From: DATAOG01 sp963757395
Lineage (GTDB): Bacteria; Pseudomonadota; Alphaproteobacteria; Geminicoccales; Geminicoccaceae
DNA length: 64,000 nucleotides
NCBI GenBank assembly: GCA_963757395.1
Contig: CAVWRK010000003.1
Span: 744,001-808,000 of the forward strand
Direction of reading: 5' to 3'
The notes under the pieces were generated by a model, which saw only the letters and a program-made list of their open reading frames with translations, did not search any database and was not told where the DNA came from. Positions 17,537 to 26,687 of this stretch are shown here, in pieces; the stretch's first letter is position 1, and every line of letters starts with the position of its first letter. The position numbers and the translations under genes are program-made.

Positions 17537-18802
17537 ATGAAGCTCCTCATCCTTGGTCTCGGCTATGTCGGGTCGACGATGGCGGCGTGCCTGACCAAGG
17601 CTGGCCACCGGGTCGTCGGCGTCGACAAGAACCCGAGCAAGCTAGCCACTGTGGCCGCGGGTCGATCACCGGTCCGGGAACCGGAGGTCGAGGCGCTGTT
17701 GGCGGCCGCGGTCGCTCGGGGTCTCCTGTCGACCGCGGCGGACATCGGCGGCCACGTCCGCGATGCCGACCTGGCCTTGGTCTGCGTGGGCACGCCGTCC
17801 GGCCCCGGGGGCCTCCTCGACATGAGTTACGTGCGTGCGGTGGCCGAGGAGTTGGGTGCCGCGGTCGGTCGCCGGCCGCCAGAGGCGCCGCCGCTCCTGT
17901 GCGTCTTCCGCAGCACGATGGTGCCCGGCACGATGGAGACGGCGGTCATCCCCACCATGACGGCGGCGGCCGGCGGGCCGCCCGGCGCACGCTACGAGGT
18001 CGCGTTCAATCCGGAGTTTCTGAGGGAGTCGGTCGCGATCGCCGACTACTTCCGGCCGCCGAAGATCGTCATCGGCGAACGGCAGCCCGGCGTCACCCAG
18101 CGACTGCGCGGCCTCTACGACCAGATCGACGCGCCGGTGTTCGAAGTGTCGTTCCGGGTCGCCGAGATGATCAAGATGGTGGACAACACCTTCCACGCCC
18201 TCAAGGTGACCTTCGCCAACGAGATCGGCCGGATCGCGGCGGCGGCGGCGGTCGACGTCGACCAGCTGATCCGCCTGTTCCTCGCCGACCGCAAGCTCAA
18301 CATCTCGGAAGCCTATCTGCGTCCGGGCGGTCCGTTCGGCGGCTCGTGCCTGCCCAAGGACGTCGCGGCGCTGTGCGCCTTCGCGCGCCAGGGCGCGGTG
18401 GACGCGCCGGTCATCGGCCACGTGCTGCAGAGCAACGCGGCGCATCAGGCAGCCTTGACTCGGCGCGTCGCCGCCGCCGTGCCGGCCGGCGTCCCGGTCC
18501 TGCTGGCCGGCATCACCTTCAAGGCCGGCACCGACGACCTGCGCGAAAGCCCGATGGTGTATCTCGCGAGGAGCCTGCTCAATCGAGGGCATGCCTTGAC
18601 GATCTACGATCAGGATCTCGGCGGCTGCGAGTTCGTCGGCGAGAACCTGCAGTTCGTGCGCCGGCACCTGCCGAATATCTTCGACCTGCTGGTGGACGAC
18701 ATCGAGCAGGCGCTCGCCGCCCGGCCGGTGGTGATCCGGGCCAAGCCCCTGCCGGTGCCGGTGCCCGCCGGGCTCGAGATCATTGACGTCGACGCATTCT
18801 AG
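17537..18802 (+). CDS. UDP-glucose/GDP-mannose dehydrogenase family protein
   Basis: A 421-residue NAD-dependent nucleotide-sugar 6-dehydrogenase, which makes a uronic acid sugar donor in two oxidation steps. I take ATG 17537 because the Rossmann motif (LILGLGYVGSTMAACL) begins 3 residues later; upstream in-frame codons do not belong to the fold. Other signatures are VAFNPEFLRESVAI and the catalytic cysteine in GGPFGGSCLPKDVAAL (residues about 255-270). The C-terminal UDP-binding domain includes ITFKAGTDDLRESPM. It is closest to the AlgD/GDP-mannose type by eye, but the nucleotide is not certain. The product would feed the polysaccharide made by the neighbouring transferases. Confidence 0.93.
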   Translation: MKLLILGLGYVGSTMAACLTKAGHRVVGVDKNPSKLATVAAGRSPVREPEVEALLAAAVARGLLSTAADIGGHVRDADLALVCVGTPSGPGGLLDMSYVRAVAEELGAAVGRRPPEAPPLLCVFRSTMVPGTMETAVIPTMTAAAGGPPGARYEVAFNPEFLRESVAIADYFRPPKIVIGERQPGVTQRLRGLYDQIDAPVFEVSFRVAEMIKMVDNTFHALKVTFANEIGRIAAAAAVDVDQLIRLFLADRKLNISEAYLRPGGPFGGSCLPKDVAALCAFARQGAVDAPVIGHVLQSNAAHQAALTRRVAAAVPAGVPVLLAGITFKAGTDDLRESPMVYLARSLLNRGHALTIYDQDLGGCEFVGENLQFVRRHLPNIFDLLVDDIEQALAARPVVIRAKPLPVPVPAGLEIIDVDAF

Positions 18803-18979
18803 CCGAAGCCCGGGCGCGAGTTCCAGCGCCGGCGAACCGGGCCCGGCGGTCGTCGGCATGCGCGGCCCGCGACTCGCGCGGGTGGTGGACCAGATACCCC
18901 CCGACCATCACCTCAGCAATCGCGCGTGCGAGCCCGCCGACAGTCACGGTCCGGACCGGAAGATCGGCGGAGAGCGCTC

Positions 18980-20191
18980 ATGCGCCTGTTGATTATCGCG
19001 CCGCGTTTTCCCTACCCGCTGGACAAGGGCGACCGGCTCACGGTCTTCAACCTGATGAAGCACTTCGCGCAACGTCACCAGATTGCGCTCGTGACGTTCC
19101 TGGAGCCTGGCCAGCGTCTGGAAGACCGGCGCCACTTCGCGGGCTGGGTGGACGCGATCTACACAGTCCCCCTCAGCCGGCCGGCGGCCTACTGGCGCTG
19201 CCTGCGCGGGGTCTTGTCTCGGCGCCCGCTGCAAACCTGTTACTATCTCGCACCGGAGATGACGGCGCTGGTCGCCCGGGCGGTGGACGAGTTCCGGCCG
19301 GACCTCCTCTACGCGCACATGATCCGCATGGCCGAATACCCGATCGCCCACCGCTCGCGACCGAGCGTGCTTGCAATGCAGCTTTCGATGACCCTCAACT
19401 ACGGGCGGCTCGCGCGCTTCAGCCAGCAGTCGCTCGCCAAGCTCCTCTATGGCCTCGAGTACCGCAAGGCACGCACCTACGAGCGGTGGATCGCCGGACA
19501 GTACACCCGCTGCCTTCTCATCTCGCCGGCCGACGTGAACGCGATCGGTGCCCTCGACAACGTCTTGATCAGCCCGCATGGCGTGGACTTTGAGTACTTC
19601 ACGCCGGCGGCCGGGCGGAGCCCCGAGCCCGGCCGGATCGTTTTCACCGGCAACATGGGCTACGCGGCCAATGTCGATGCCATCTGCTACTTCGTGGCCG
19701 AGATCCTGCCTCTGATCCGAGCGCAGCTGCCCGATGTCGAGCTCGCGGTGGTGGGCACCGACCCGGCGCCGGCCGTGCGCCGACTGGCTCGGGATCCGGC
19801 GATCGAGGTCACGGGCCGGGTGCCGGACCTGCGTCCTTGGCTCAACCGGGCTGCGGTCGCCATCGACCCGTTGCGGATCGGTGCCGGACTGCAGAACAAG
19901 GTCCTCGAGGGCATGGCTATGGCCCTGCCCATGGTGATCACGTCCACCGCCAACGAGGGAATCGGCGCGCGTGCGGATGAGCACGTGCTGATCGCAGACG
20001 ATTCGACCACCTTTGCCGCAGCCGTCGTCGGGCTCTTGCGGGACCGGGAGCGGGCCGCGGCCCTTGGCCGACTGGCGCGGCAATTCATCGTCGAGAACTG
20101 GTCGTGGCAAAAGCACCTCGATGCGCTCGAGGCGGAACTCCTCCGTCTGGTCGCCGACTGGCGCGCGGCCGACACCAGCGACCAGCTCTGA
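18980..20191 (+). CDS. GT4 glycosyltransferase (XrtA/PEP-CTERM-associated type)
   Basis: A 403-residue GT-B enzyme, paralogous to the one at 7257-8609. ATG 18980 opens MRLLIIAPRFPYPLDKGDRL, the expected N-terminus. The donor domain has IVFTGNMGYAANVDAICYF, a conserved stretch around GRVPDLRPWLNRAAVAIDPL, and GAGLQNKVLEGMAMALPMV. Both genes fit the TIGR03087 type seen with exosortase-linked exopolysaccharide clusters. It lies about 180 bases after the dehydrogenase gene on the same strand, and an operon is likely. Confidence 0.9.
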   Translation: MRLLIIAPRFPYPLDKGDRLTVFNLMKHFAQRHQIALVTFLEPGQRLEDRRHFAGWVDAIYTVPLSRPAAYWRCLRGVLSRRPLQTCYYLAPEMTALVARAVDEFRPDLLYAHMIRMAEYPIAHRSRPSVLAMQLSMTLNYGRLARFSQQSLAKLLYGLEYRKARTYERWIAGQYTRCLLISPADVNAIGALDNVLISPHGVDFEYFTPAAGRSPEPGRIVFTGNMGYAANVDAICYFVAEILPLIRAQLPDVELAVVGTDPAPAVRRLARDPAIEVTGRVPDLRPWLNRAAVAIDPLRIGAGLQNKVLEGMAMALPMVITSTANEGIGARADEHVLIADDSTTFAAAVVGLLRDRERAAALGRLARQFIVENWSWQKHLDALEAELLRLVADWRAADTSDQL

Positions 20192-20309
20192 GCGCACGAC
20201 GCACGCCTCGAGCGGCGGACAGAGCAAGGGGTTAGCGTTTCCTGCGGCGGCTGATGACTTCCGGAGCCAGCGTCAGGGGCGGCCGGCGGTTGTGCTCGCC
20301 TTGCTCTGC

Positions 20310-21215
20310 TCAAACGCCCGCGGCAGGCGGCGACCGGTCGGCGAGGTGAGCGACCATGAGATCGTCGAGCGTGGTCCAGCGAAAATCGTCGAGCAGGCGC
20401 GCAAAGGCCGCCTCGCAGCGGCCGAGGTTGGTGTAGTGCCGAAAGGCGTGGCTAGCCTTGAGGCCCGTCATGCGCGGCTGCCCGGGATCGATCTCCCAGG
20501 GATGGATGTAGAACACGTACGGCTTGCCCTGCTCGAGGATGCGGCGGACACCCCAGGCGAACAGCGGATACGGGATGAGACGGAAATAGCCACCGCCGGC
20601 CCACGGCACGCCGAGCGCGCCGATCCGGAGCGTGCTCACGAAGATCTCGTGCAGCCCCGGCCGCACCTCAGCCACGCCCGCGCCGGTATCGAGCCCGGTC
20701 AGCCTGCCGTAGCGGTCGTGCGCGGCCGCAGGAAACGCGGATGAATCGTACTCGATGCCGAGCTCCTGCAAAACGTCGAGGGCCCAGTCGGTGATGCTGA
20801 AGGACGGTGCCCGGTAGCCCCGGACCTTGCTCCCGCTGGCAGCTTCGACCACACCGATGCCGCGCTTGACGTCCTCCCGGAAGGCGGCGGGCGAGAGCGT
20901 GTAGATCAGCTCGTGCCCGTAGCCGTGGCTGGCGATCTCATGGCCGGCGGCCGCAATCCGCCTGATCAGGCCCGGGCACTTGTCGGCCACCCAGCCGAGG
21001 ACGAAGCAGGTGCAGCGCACGCCCCTGTCCGCCATCAGCTCCAGCATGCGTTCGGTGTTCCGTTCGACGCGCAGCTCCCGCTCGTTCCAGGTGTCGCGCG
21101 CGATCACGGCCTTCAGGTTCTCGACCTGGAACCAGTCTTCGATGTCGATCGACAAGGCGGCGCCAAGCGTCGCTTGCGGGGCACGTTCGATCGTCTCAGG
21201 CATCGGCTTGGCCAT
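20310..21215 (-). CDS. Polysaccharide deacetylase (XrtA-associated type)
   Basis: A 301-residue NodB-fold carbohydrate esterase that removes N-acetyl groups from a polysaccharide. I take ATG 21215, with AAGGA 8 bases upstream; ATG 21221 is the alternative. Metal-site motifs are LSIDIEDWFQ (residues about 22-30) and EIASHGYGHELIYTLS (H-x3-H, residues about 95-110). RGYRAPSFSITDWALD follows. The C-terminal DUF3473-like part contains GVPWAGGGYFRLIPYPLF and FYIHPWEIDPGQPRM. This two-part layout is that of the TIGR03006 deacetylases of exosortase-linked loci. No signal peptide, as usual for this group. Confidence 0.93.
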   Translation of the reverse strand: MAKPMPETIERAPQATLGAALSIDIEDWFQVENLKAVIARDTWNERELRVERNTERMLELMADRGVRCTCFVLGWVADKCPGLIRRIAAAGHEIASHGYGHELIYTLSPAAFREDVKRGIGVVEAASGSKVRGYRAPSFSITDWALDVLQELGIEYDSSAFPAAAHDRYGRLTGLDTGAGVAEVRPGLHEIFVSTLRIGALGVPWAGGGYFRLIPYPLFAWGVRRILEQGKPYVFYIHPWEIDPGQPRMTGLKASHAFRHYTNLGRCEAAFARLLDDFRWTTLDDLMVAHLADRSPPAAGV

Positions 21216-21264
21216 GAGCATCCTTCACAACAGGCGGTGTCCCTTGCGGCGGAACGCTCGCACG

Positions 21265-22083
21265 TCATTGGGTTTGGGGAAGCCGAAGTACCTGCTCTGG
21301 CTCGAGTTCGAGCGGTGTGGCTTTGATATCGCCAACTCGCATACGGCGCAACACGTCGATCATCAGCCGCGCGCCGACGCGTTTGGTTTCGGTGATGACC
21401 CGGTCGAGACTGTCACGGTCGCGGAGCGGCCAACGAAGCGTGCCGAGGACGGCGCCGGCGTCCACCTTTTCGGCCATTTCGTGCACCGTGATGACGGCAT
21501 GCGTCTCGCCATGGAGCAGCTGCCAGAAGGTCGGCATCATGCCGCGGTAGATGGGCAAACGACCCGAATGGATGTTGATGCAGCCGAGCCGGGGTAAGGC
21601 CAGGATTTGCGTCCGGAAGATTTCGGGGGCGGCGACAGAGACGATCACATCCGGCTCGAGACGTCGGAGTCGTTCGAGGTACTCAGGAGCGTTGACCGAC
21701 GCGCAAGGCACAAGCGCCAAGCCGTGGCCCGCTGCCAACGACGTGACCGAGGTCCCGCTGGCCTTCACCCGCGCATAGCGTAGCCCGAGACGCGCGAAGT
21801 CGCGTGGGCCATAGAAGCGCCACAGCCGCCGGGCCGTCTCCCCCAACAACTCGCCGAACGCGCTCTGCACCGAGATCCCCACGAGCGCGAATTCGTGCTT
21901 CGGATACTCATCGAAGAAAACTTCGAAAAAACGAACGACGTAAAGGGGATCGTCCTCGGTCACGAACACCACGCGCAGCGTCGAGGATCTGCTTTCCGCC
22001 GCGGTCGGGGGCGCGGCGTCGGCCCTGCCAGCTGTGGCTCTCAAGAAGCATTCCAATGGTGACACCGGGCGGCGGCTCGGCAC
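21265..22083 (-). CDS. Formyltransferase-family protein
   Basis: A 272-residue protein with the Formyl_trans_N fold. The core runs from about residue 36 (LRVVFVTEDDPLYVVRFFE). The catalytic-type motif CINIHSGRLPIYRGMMPTFW (residues about 185-205) holds the Asn and His of the N-H-D triad. ITVHEMAEKVDAGAVLG supplies the Asp region. In polysaccharide loci such enzymes N-formylate an amino sugar using formyl-tetrahydrofolate. The GTG start at 22083 is uncertain, because the first 35 residues are low complexity and no ribosome site is clear. It is separated by 50 bases from the deacetylase gene downstream, so the pair may act on the same amino sugar. Confidence 0.85.
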   Translation of the reverse strand: MPSRRPVSPLECFLRATAGRADAAPPTAAESRSSTLRVVFVTEDDPLYVVRFFEVFFDEYPKHEFALVGISVQSAFGELLGETARRLWRFYGPRDFARLGLRYARVKASGTSVTSLAAGHGLALVPCASVNAPEYLERLRRLEPDVIVSVAAPEIFRTQILALPRLGCINIHSGRLPIYRGMMPTFWQLLHGETHAVITVHEMAEKVDAGAVLGTLRWPLRDRDSLDRVITETKRVGARLMIDVLRRMRVGDIKATPLELEPEQVLRLPQTQ

Positions 22084-22370
22084 CTCGGCCCCGGGCTTGG
22101 GGCCGAGTGATCGTACCAGAGCGCATCACGCGTGAGAAGGTCGCGCCCGATCAGCCGCCGCGGCCGGACAGAGCGTTTGGCTCGCAGTCTTTGTCGCCGG
22201 GCAGGAGCAAGATTCACTGTGTCCGGTCAAGCGCATAACGATCGCGACCGGGTCGCGCCTTCGAACGCCGGCCGCAAGCATGCTCTTTGGCAGCCGTTCC
22301 GGGAGGAGGTTGCCGATCGTCTCGTTTTCGCCTAGAACGCCAGTCTGATCAACGGCGCTCCAGGCCAGTC

Positions 22371-23381
22371 GTGCGCACAATCGGTGTTATCGGAGGAAGC
22401 GGGTTCATCGGCACCGCGCTGGTGCGCGCGCTGCGTGACCGCGGGCATTCGGTCCGGATCATCGACCAGATCATGAGCACGGCGTTTCCGGACCTGTACG
22501 TCGACGCTGACGTGCGCGACCGGGAGGGCCTTGCCGCAGCGTGCGCCGGCTGCGACATCCTCTACAATCTCGCGGCCGAGCATCGCGACGACACCGAACC
22601 GCGCTCACTCTACGATCAGGTCAACGTCACCGGCGCCGAGCACACCTGCGCGGCGGCGATGCGGCACGGCATCGAGCGGATTGTGTTCACGAGCACCGTC
22701 GCTGTCTACGGTCTGGTCGACCAGGAGGTCGATGAGGAGGCACCGCTTCGCCCCTTCAATGACTACGGCCGCACCAAACTGAAGGCGGAGCGGATTTTCC
22801 ACGATTGGGCGACCCGGCAGCCAACCCGCAGCCTGACGATCGTTCGGCCGACCGTCGTCTTTGGTCCGGGCAACCGCGGCAACGTCTACAACCTGCTCGC
22901 GCAGATCGCCCGTGGCCGCAATCTGGTCATCGGTGATGGCAGCAACTGCAAGTCCATGGCCTACGTCGAGAACGTTGCCGATTTCCTAGCCTTTGTGCTG
23001 CGCTTCGAGGCCGGCATGCACGTCTACAATTACGTCGACAAGCCAGATCTCGCCATGAACGAGCTGGTATCCCTCGCCGGCCGAACCCTCGGCAGCGCTT
23101 CGAGACCGCGCCACGTGCCCGATGGCCTGGCGCTGGCCGCCGGCTTGGCGTTCGACTTCGCCGCCCGACTGACCGGGCGCCGCTTTCCGATCAGCGCCGT
23201 GCGCGTGCGCAAATATGGCGCCACCACCAGATTCAGCGCAGAACGTCTGGCGGAAAGCGGCTTTACGCCCCGCCACGACCTGCGCCAGAGCCTGATCGCG
23301 ACGATCCGGCACGAGTTCGGCGCGGCGCAGGGCGCTCCGATCAGGGCCGAGCAGCGAAGCGACTACGACCCGGCCGCATAG
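22371..23381 (+). CDS. NAD-dependent epimerase/dehydratase
   Basis: A 336-residue extended short-chain dehydrogenase. I take GTG 22371 because the Rossmann motif VIGGSGFIGTALVRALRD begins 4 residues later. The active site has FTSTVAVYG (Ser/Thr) and the Y-x3-K motif in DYGRTKLKAERIF. RPTVVFGPGNRGNVYNLL is the family's substrate-loop stretch. It probably interconverts a nucleotide sugar for the polysaccharide; the exact reaction is not evident. It is transcribed away from the formyltransferase gene across a 287-base gap without a clear gene. Confidence 0.9.
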   Translation: MRTIGVIGGSGFIGTALVRALRDRGHSVRIIDQIMSTAFPDLYVDADVRDREGLAAACAGCDILYNLAAEHRDDTEPRSLYDQVNVTGAEHTCAAAMRHGIERIVFTSTVAVYGLVDQEVDEEAPLRPFNDYGRTKLKAERIFHDWATRQPTRSLTIVRPTVVFGPGNRGNVYNLLAQIARGRNLVIGDGSNCKSMAYVENVADFLAFVLRFEAGMHVYNYVDKPDLAMNELVSLAGRTLGSASRPRHVPDGLALAAGLAFDFAARLTGRRFPISAVRVRKYGATTRFSAERLAESGFTPRHDLRQSLIATIRHEFGAAQGAPIRAEQRSDYDPAA

Positions 23382-23523
23382 CATCTCGGATCGGTTCCGA
23401 GCTCCTCCGTGGGTTGCTCAGGCACAGACCGCGGTCCGCAGCCTCGACCTCGGCCGCACAGGCCACCCCGGAGGTCCGGGGCAAGGCGGCCCGGCGCGGC
23501 CCAGCGCGGCCATGTGCGGTCGG

Positions 23524-23739
23524 TCACACCCATCCGGTGCCATCGTCCCAGAACGCCTCGTCACCGGAGGTCTCCCGGCTCGGTGCCGACGACGACACAG
23601 CCGCGGCCGCGAGCGGGCGTGAGACGAGCAGCGCCGAGACGGCAACGGTCCCCAGCAAGAAGGCGCGGCGACTGAGTTTGCCGTGTCGGCCCGTGGCAGC
23701 CGGGTCGGGAGGAGGTGCGGTTTTCTGATCATCGAGCAT
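23524..23739 (-). CDS. Very small twin-arginine signal protein
   Basis: A 71-residue protein with a twin-arginine signal (KLSRRAFLLGTVAVSALLVS, residues 21-40) and an Ala-rich cleavage region. Only about 20-25 residues remain after cleavage, ending in GDEAFWDDGTGWV. I do not recognise the family. The mature piece is too short for an enzyme, so it may be a cofactor-dependent subunit or a maturation chaperone-type peptide. It lies between the epimerase and DinB genes, in the opposite direction to the epimerase. No strong ribosome site precedes the ATG, so the call is tentative. Confidence 0.5.
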   Translation of the reverse strand: MLDDQKTAPPPDPAATGRHGKLSRRAFLLGTVAVSALLVSRPLAAAAVSSSAPSRETSGDEAFWDDGTGWV

Positions 23740-23784
23740 AGCAAGACCCGCTTGGCAACTAGCACGTTTTCCGGTCAGACAGAA

Positions 23785-23802
23785 GCTCGCCGGCGGGCGA
23801 GC
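23785..23802 (-). terminator. Hairpin after the DinB gene, possible terminator
   Basis: GCTCGCC and GGCGAGC pair perfectly around a GGCG loop, 20 bases after the DinB stop. The following minus-strand bases start TTCTGTCT, a poor U-tract. It may be a weak intrinsic terminator or an RNA-processing hairpin. Confidence 0.35.
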
Positions 23803-23822
23803 CGGAGCCCGGGTCCGGCAAG

Positions 23823-24374
23823 CTAGGTCGGCTCGAGCCCGAGCGCGTCGAGCTCGGTCGCGCGCAGCGGCGCGTCCTGGGCGAGGAAGAACTCGTCGAG
23901 CTGCGGCGGCGCGACCTTGGTCCCGGCGAGCATGGCATGCACCTGGCCGCGATGGTGGATGTCGTGCTGGCACAGATGCGCGAGCACGTCCCGGACCCGC
24001 TCGGGATTGTGGACCTCACCCGGCCGGTTGAGGATCACGACCAGGTCGACCCCGTCCTCGCTCAACGCCTCGCAAAAACCGATCAGCCGGCGGTCGGCGG
24101 CCGCCTGCGCCCGCCGCAGCTCGGCGAAGGTCGCGCAGGGCTCGCCGCCCAGCGCATAGAGCTCGCGCCAGCGCCGGCCGCCGTTGTCGAGCGCGTCCAG
24201 ATAGTACCAGTCGACCAGCAGGATATGGTTCAGGGTCAGGTGGATCGAGGGGAAGAAGCTGGTCCGCCGCGCCAGGTACTCGTCCTCGCCAAGTTGGGCG
24301 CAGGCCCCGAGCAGCCGGTGATTGGCCCAGGCGTTGTTGCGCGCCATCGCCCGGAAATGCTCGACCAGCGCCAT
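23823..24374 (-). CDS. DinB family protein
   Basis: A 183-residue four-helix-bundle protein of the DinB/YfiT-like superfamily. ATG 24374 is the first Met of the fold (MALVEHFRAMARNNAWANHR). The three histidines that bind the metal are visible: one in LTLNHILLVDWYY (residue about 50), and two in QHDIHHRGQVHAML (residues about 137-145). The length is typical. Family members include thiol-dependent S-transferases, but this gene's substrate is unknown. Its start lies 18 bases after the stop of the esterase gene at 24392, so the two are probably co-transcribed. Confidence 0.9.
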   Translation of the reverse strand: MALVEHFRAMARNNAWANHRLLGACAQLGEDEYLARRTSFFPSIHLTLNHILLVDWYYLDALDNGGRRWRELYALGGEPCATFAELRRAQAAADRRLIGFCEALSEDGVDLVVILNRPGEVHNPERVRDVLAHLCQHDIHHRGQVHAMLAGTKVAPPQLDEFFLAQDAPLRATELDALGLEPT

Positions 24375-24391
24375 CGGGTCCGGACCCGGCG

Positions 24392-25378
24392 TCACCCCGG
24401 CGGACCGCCGGCCACCGATTCGGCCGCCGGCAACCTGGCGCCACCCGGCAGCGAGGCGAAGAAGTCCATGATCGCGCGCCCGGCGCCGTCCGGCCAGTGG
24501 TGCGGATAGTAGTTGCCGGCGTGGCTGCGGTTGCTGGTGTAGGGGCACCAGAGCACCGGGTTCGAGGCAGCGCTGGCGCCGTAGCGCTGGCAGACGAAGC
24601 CGTCGAACGACAGCTGCGCGGCCGGCGTCTCGACCCCGTTGCGGGCCCGCAACAGGTCGCGGGCCGTGAGGCCGTCGCGGTAGCTGACGTGGCGGTCGCG
24701 CGGATTGTGGAACAGCAGCGCGGCCACCCCGCCCCGACAGCCGGTGCGCCGGACGCTGCCGGCGATCGTGCCGATCGCGCGCAGCACGTCGCCGCGCGCG
24801 CAGCCGAGGCTGTTGGCGTACCAGGCGCCGAGCGAATGGCCGACCGCGAACACCTGCGTCCGGTCGATGCAATAGAGGCTCGAGATCCTGGCGACCACGG
24901 CATCGAACAGCGCGAGGTCGGGCGCTGACGGATCGCCGGGCGCCGCCCAGCTGTAGCTGCCGTCCTTGCGTCGCAGCCCGCTCGGGTAGACGAAGATGGT
25001 CGGGCCGCGCGCCGCCTCCTCGAGCCGGAAATAGCCGCGCGCCTTGGCGTTCGAGTTGGTCCGGCCGTGGAACGCGATCACCAGGCGATGCGCGCGGTCC
25101 GGCCGATAGCTGGCCGGCACCACCGTGATCAGGCCGCTGCTCCGGCCGTGGACCTCGACCGCCGCCGGCGCGGCCGCCGGCGGCGGCTGGCCGCAACCAC
25201 TGGACATCGGCATCGCGATCGCGGGCGCCGCGCGCGCCAAGCCCTCGACCTCGGCGGCGATCACCCGGCCCGGCAGCCCCAGCGTCAGAGCCAGCACCAG
25301 CGCCACAAAACCGTCCGCCACCGCCCGCCCCAGCGCGCGACCGGCTCGTCCGCTTCGATCCGACACGGTCCTTCCCAC
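24392..25378 (-). CDS. Exported PHB-depolymerase/feruloyl-esterase-like hydrolase
   Basis: A 328-residue alpha/beta hydrolase. The N-terminus has a signal sequence around residues 20-42 (FVALVLALTLGLPGRVIAAE). The nucleophile elbow is FAVGHSLGAWYANSLG (G-H-S-L-G, residues about 177-190). RLVIAFHGRTNSNAKARGYF supplies the oxyanion region and SNRSHAGNYYPHHWPDG the late histidine. This pattern fits the LpqC/PHB depolymerase group of extracellular esterases. Cys pairs such as SSGCGQP and GCRGG suggest disulphides in the periplasm. The substrate cannot be assigned. Confidence 0.85.
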   Translation of the reverse strand: MGRTVSDRSGRAGRALGRAVADGFVALVLALTLGLPGRVIAAEVEGLARAAPAIAMPMSSGCGQPPPAAAPAAVEVHGRSSGLITVVPASYRPDRAHRLVIAFHGRTNSNAKARGYFRLEEAARGPTIFVYPSGLRRKDGSYSWAAPGDPSAPDLALFDAVVARISSLYCIDRTQVFAVGHSLGAWYANSLGCARGDVLRAIGTIAGSVRRTGCRGGVAALLFHNPRDRHVSYRDGLTARDLLRARNGVETPAAQLSFDGFVCQRYGASAASNPVLWCPYTSNRSHAGNYYPHHWPDGAGRAIMDFFASLPGGARLPAAESVAGGPPG

Positions 25379-25674
25379 CCTCGCAGCACCGCCCGCAAGA
25401 GCAATGCAGGACGCTCGCGGAGGGTTCCCGCACCCTGGCGCCGCCGCACGGCTCCACGTGCCGCTTCGTTACCCGGCATGCTGGGCGGGGACGCGTTCGA
25501 GGTCAAGCCGCCTCGAGCGCCCGCCGGTCAAATGGCGGCGAACTTTTTCGAGGTCAGGCCCCTGGCCCTCGCCCGCGCGCCGATGATGTCCTTCATCGCC
25601 GCCAGCGCGGCGCGCGGATCATCGGTCGACCGAGCGTCGGTCGACGTTGTGCCGAGAGGCCCGTCAGGGCCAGC

Positions 25675-26601
25675 TCAGCCCGACCGGGCGGCGGGCGGCT
25701 CCTGGTCGGTCGGAATGCCCGCGACGTAGCGGAACAGCGCGACGGCACGGTTGAGATAGGACGCCGCGTGGCCGCTGGCGAGCAGGCTCGCGTCGGGGCT
25801 CGTGCGCGACAGGCTGTAGTAGGTCCAGACGCCGGTCGAGCCGCGCTCGAGGACGTAGATCGACTGGAGCTCGCCGGGATCGAACAACGTCAGGAACAGC
25901 TCGCGCACCGCGGTGACGTTCTCGGTCGAGATCACCAGGCGATCGGGGCTCAGCTCGCGGATCAGGAGGCGGTAGACCACCTCGCCCGACGAGCGGTTGT
26001 CGGTCTGGGCGAAGAACAGCGTGCTGCCCGCGGTCAGCTCGGCAGGAGCGAAGTCGGGCCGGCGCTGCCCGGCGTCCGGTCCACTCAGCGCCGTCGCGGA
26101 AGTCACCAGCGGACGCCAGGCCTGGTCGGTCACCGACCAGTAGCGGATCGCGGTCATGCGCGAGACCGCGCCGAACCGGGCGAGCAGGTCCTGGGCGGTG
26201 CCCGGGTCGCTGAAGCTGCCGGCCAGCGCGACCAGCACATCGAAGCCGGCCGAGGTCCAGCCGACGCAGGCCGGCGGCCGCCAGTCCCGGCCGAGATCGC
26301 CCCCGCTCCAGACCTGGACGTTGGGCGAGCCGCCAGGATCGGCATAGGCCGGTTGCGGAGCCTCGCCGCAAGGCGGGCGCGGGCCGTCGGTGGCCGCCGC
26401 GCCCAACTCGGGCAGGAGCAGCGAGGCGCCCGCGAGCGCGAGCCCCAGCGCTCGCCCTCGCCCGCCCGAACTCCGGCGCACGGGCGCTCGACCCGACGAT
26501 GGGTTGGCGCCCGCCATGCCGATCGGCCGCCGCGTCGCCGGCCGGGCACCCGCCGGCCGGGCCGCTCTCGAGCGGATGCGATCTGGTCTGAGCCACCTCA
26601 T
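25675..26601 (-). CDS. Conserved exported protein of unknown function
   Basis: A 308-residue protein. I choose ATG 26601 because AGGAGG sits about 7 bases upstream; an earlier in-frame Met at 26679 lacks one. After an Arg-rich start, residues about 45-70 form a hydrophobic signal (GLALAGASLLLPELGAAATD). The mature part has PQPAYADPGGSPNVQVWSGG, DRSSGEVVYRLLIRELSPDR and a final block SHAASYLNRAVALFRYVAGI-type helix (given approximately). This recalls uncharacterised DUF6675-like periplasmic proteins, but I am not sure of the family. It stands next to the AT-rich patch. Confidence 0.65.
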   Translation of the reverse strand: MRWLRPDRIRSRAARPAGARPATRRPIGMAGANPSSGRAPVRRSSGGRGRALGLALAGASLLLPELGAAATDGPRPPCGEAPQPAYADPGGSPNVQVWSGGDLGRDWRPPACVGWTSAGFDVLVALAGSFSDPGTAQDLLARFGAVSRMTAIRYWSVTDQAWRPLVTSATALSGPDAGQRRPDFAPAELTAGSTLFFAQTDNRSSGEVVYRLLIRELSPDRLVISTENVTAVRELFLTLFDPGELQSIYVLERGSTGVWTYYSLSRTSPDASLLASGHAASYLNRAVALFRYVAGIPTDQEPPAARSG

Positions 26602-26687
26602 GGCGCCAACCTCCTGCTTTTCCGGTCGGGACAGGCGCGCCCGCGCGGCCCGGCGCCGCCGAGATCGTCCTTTTCTCAATTGGCTTG

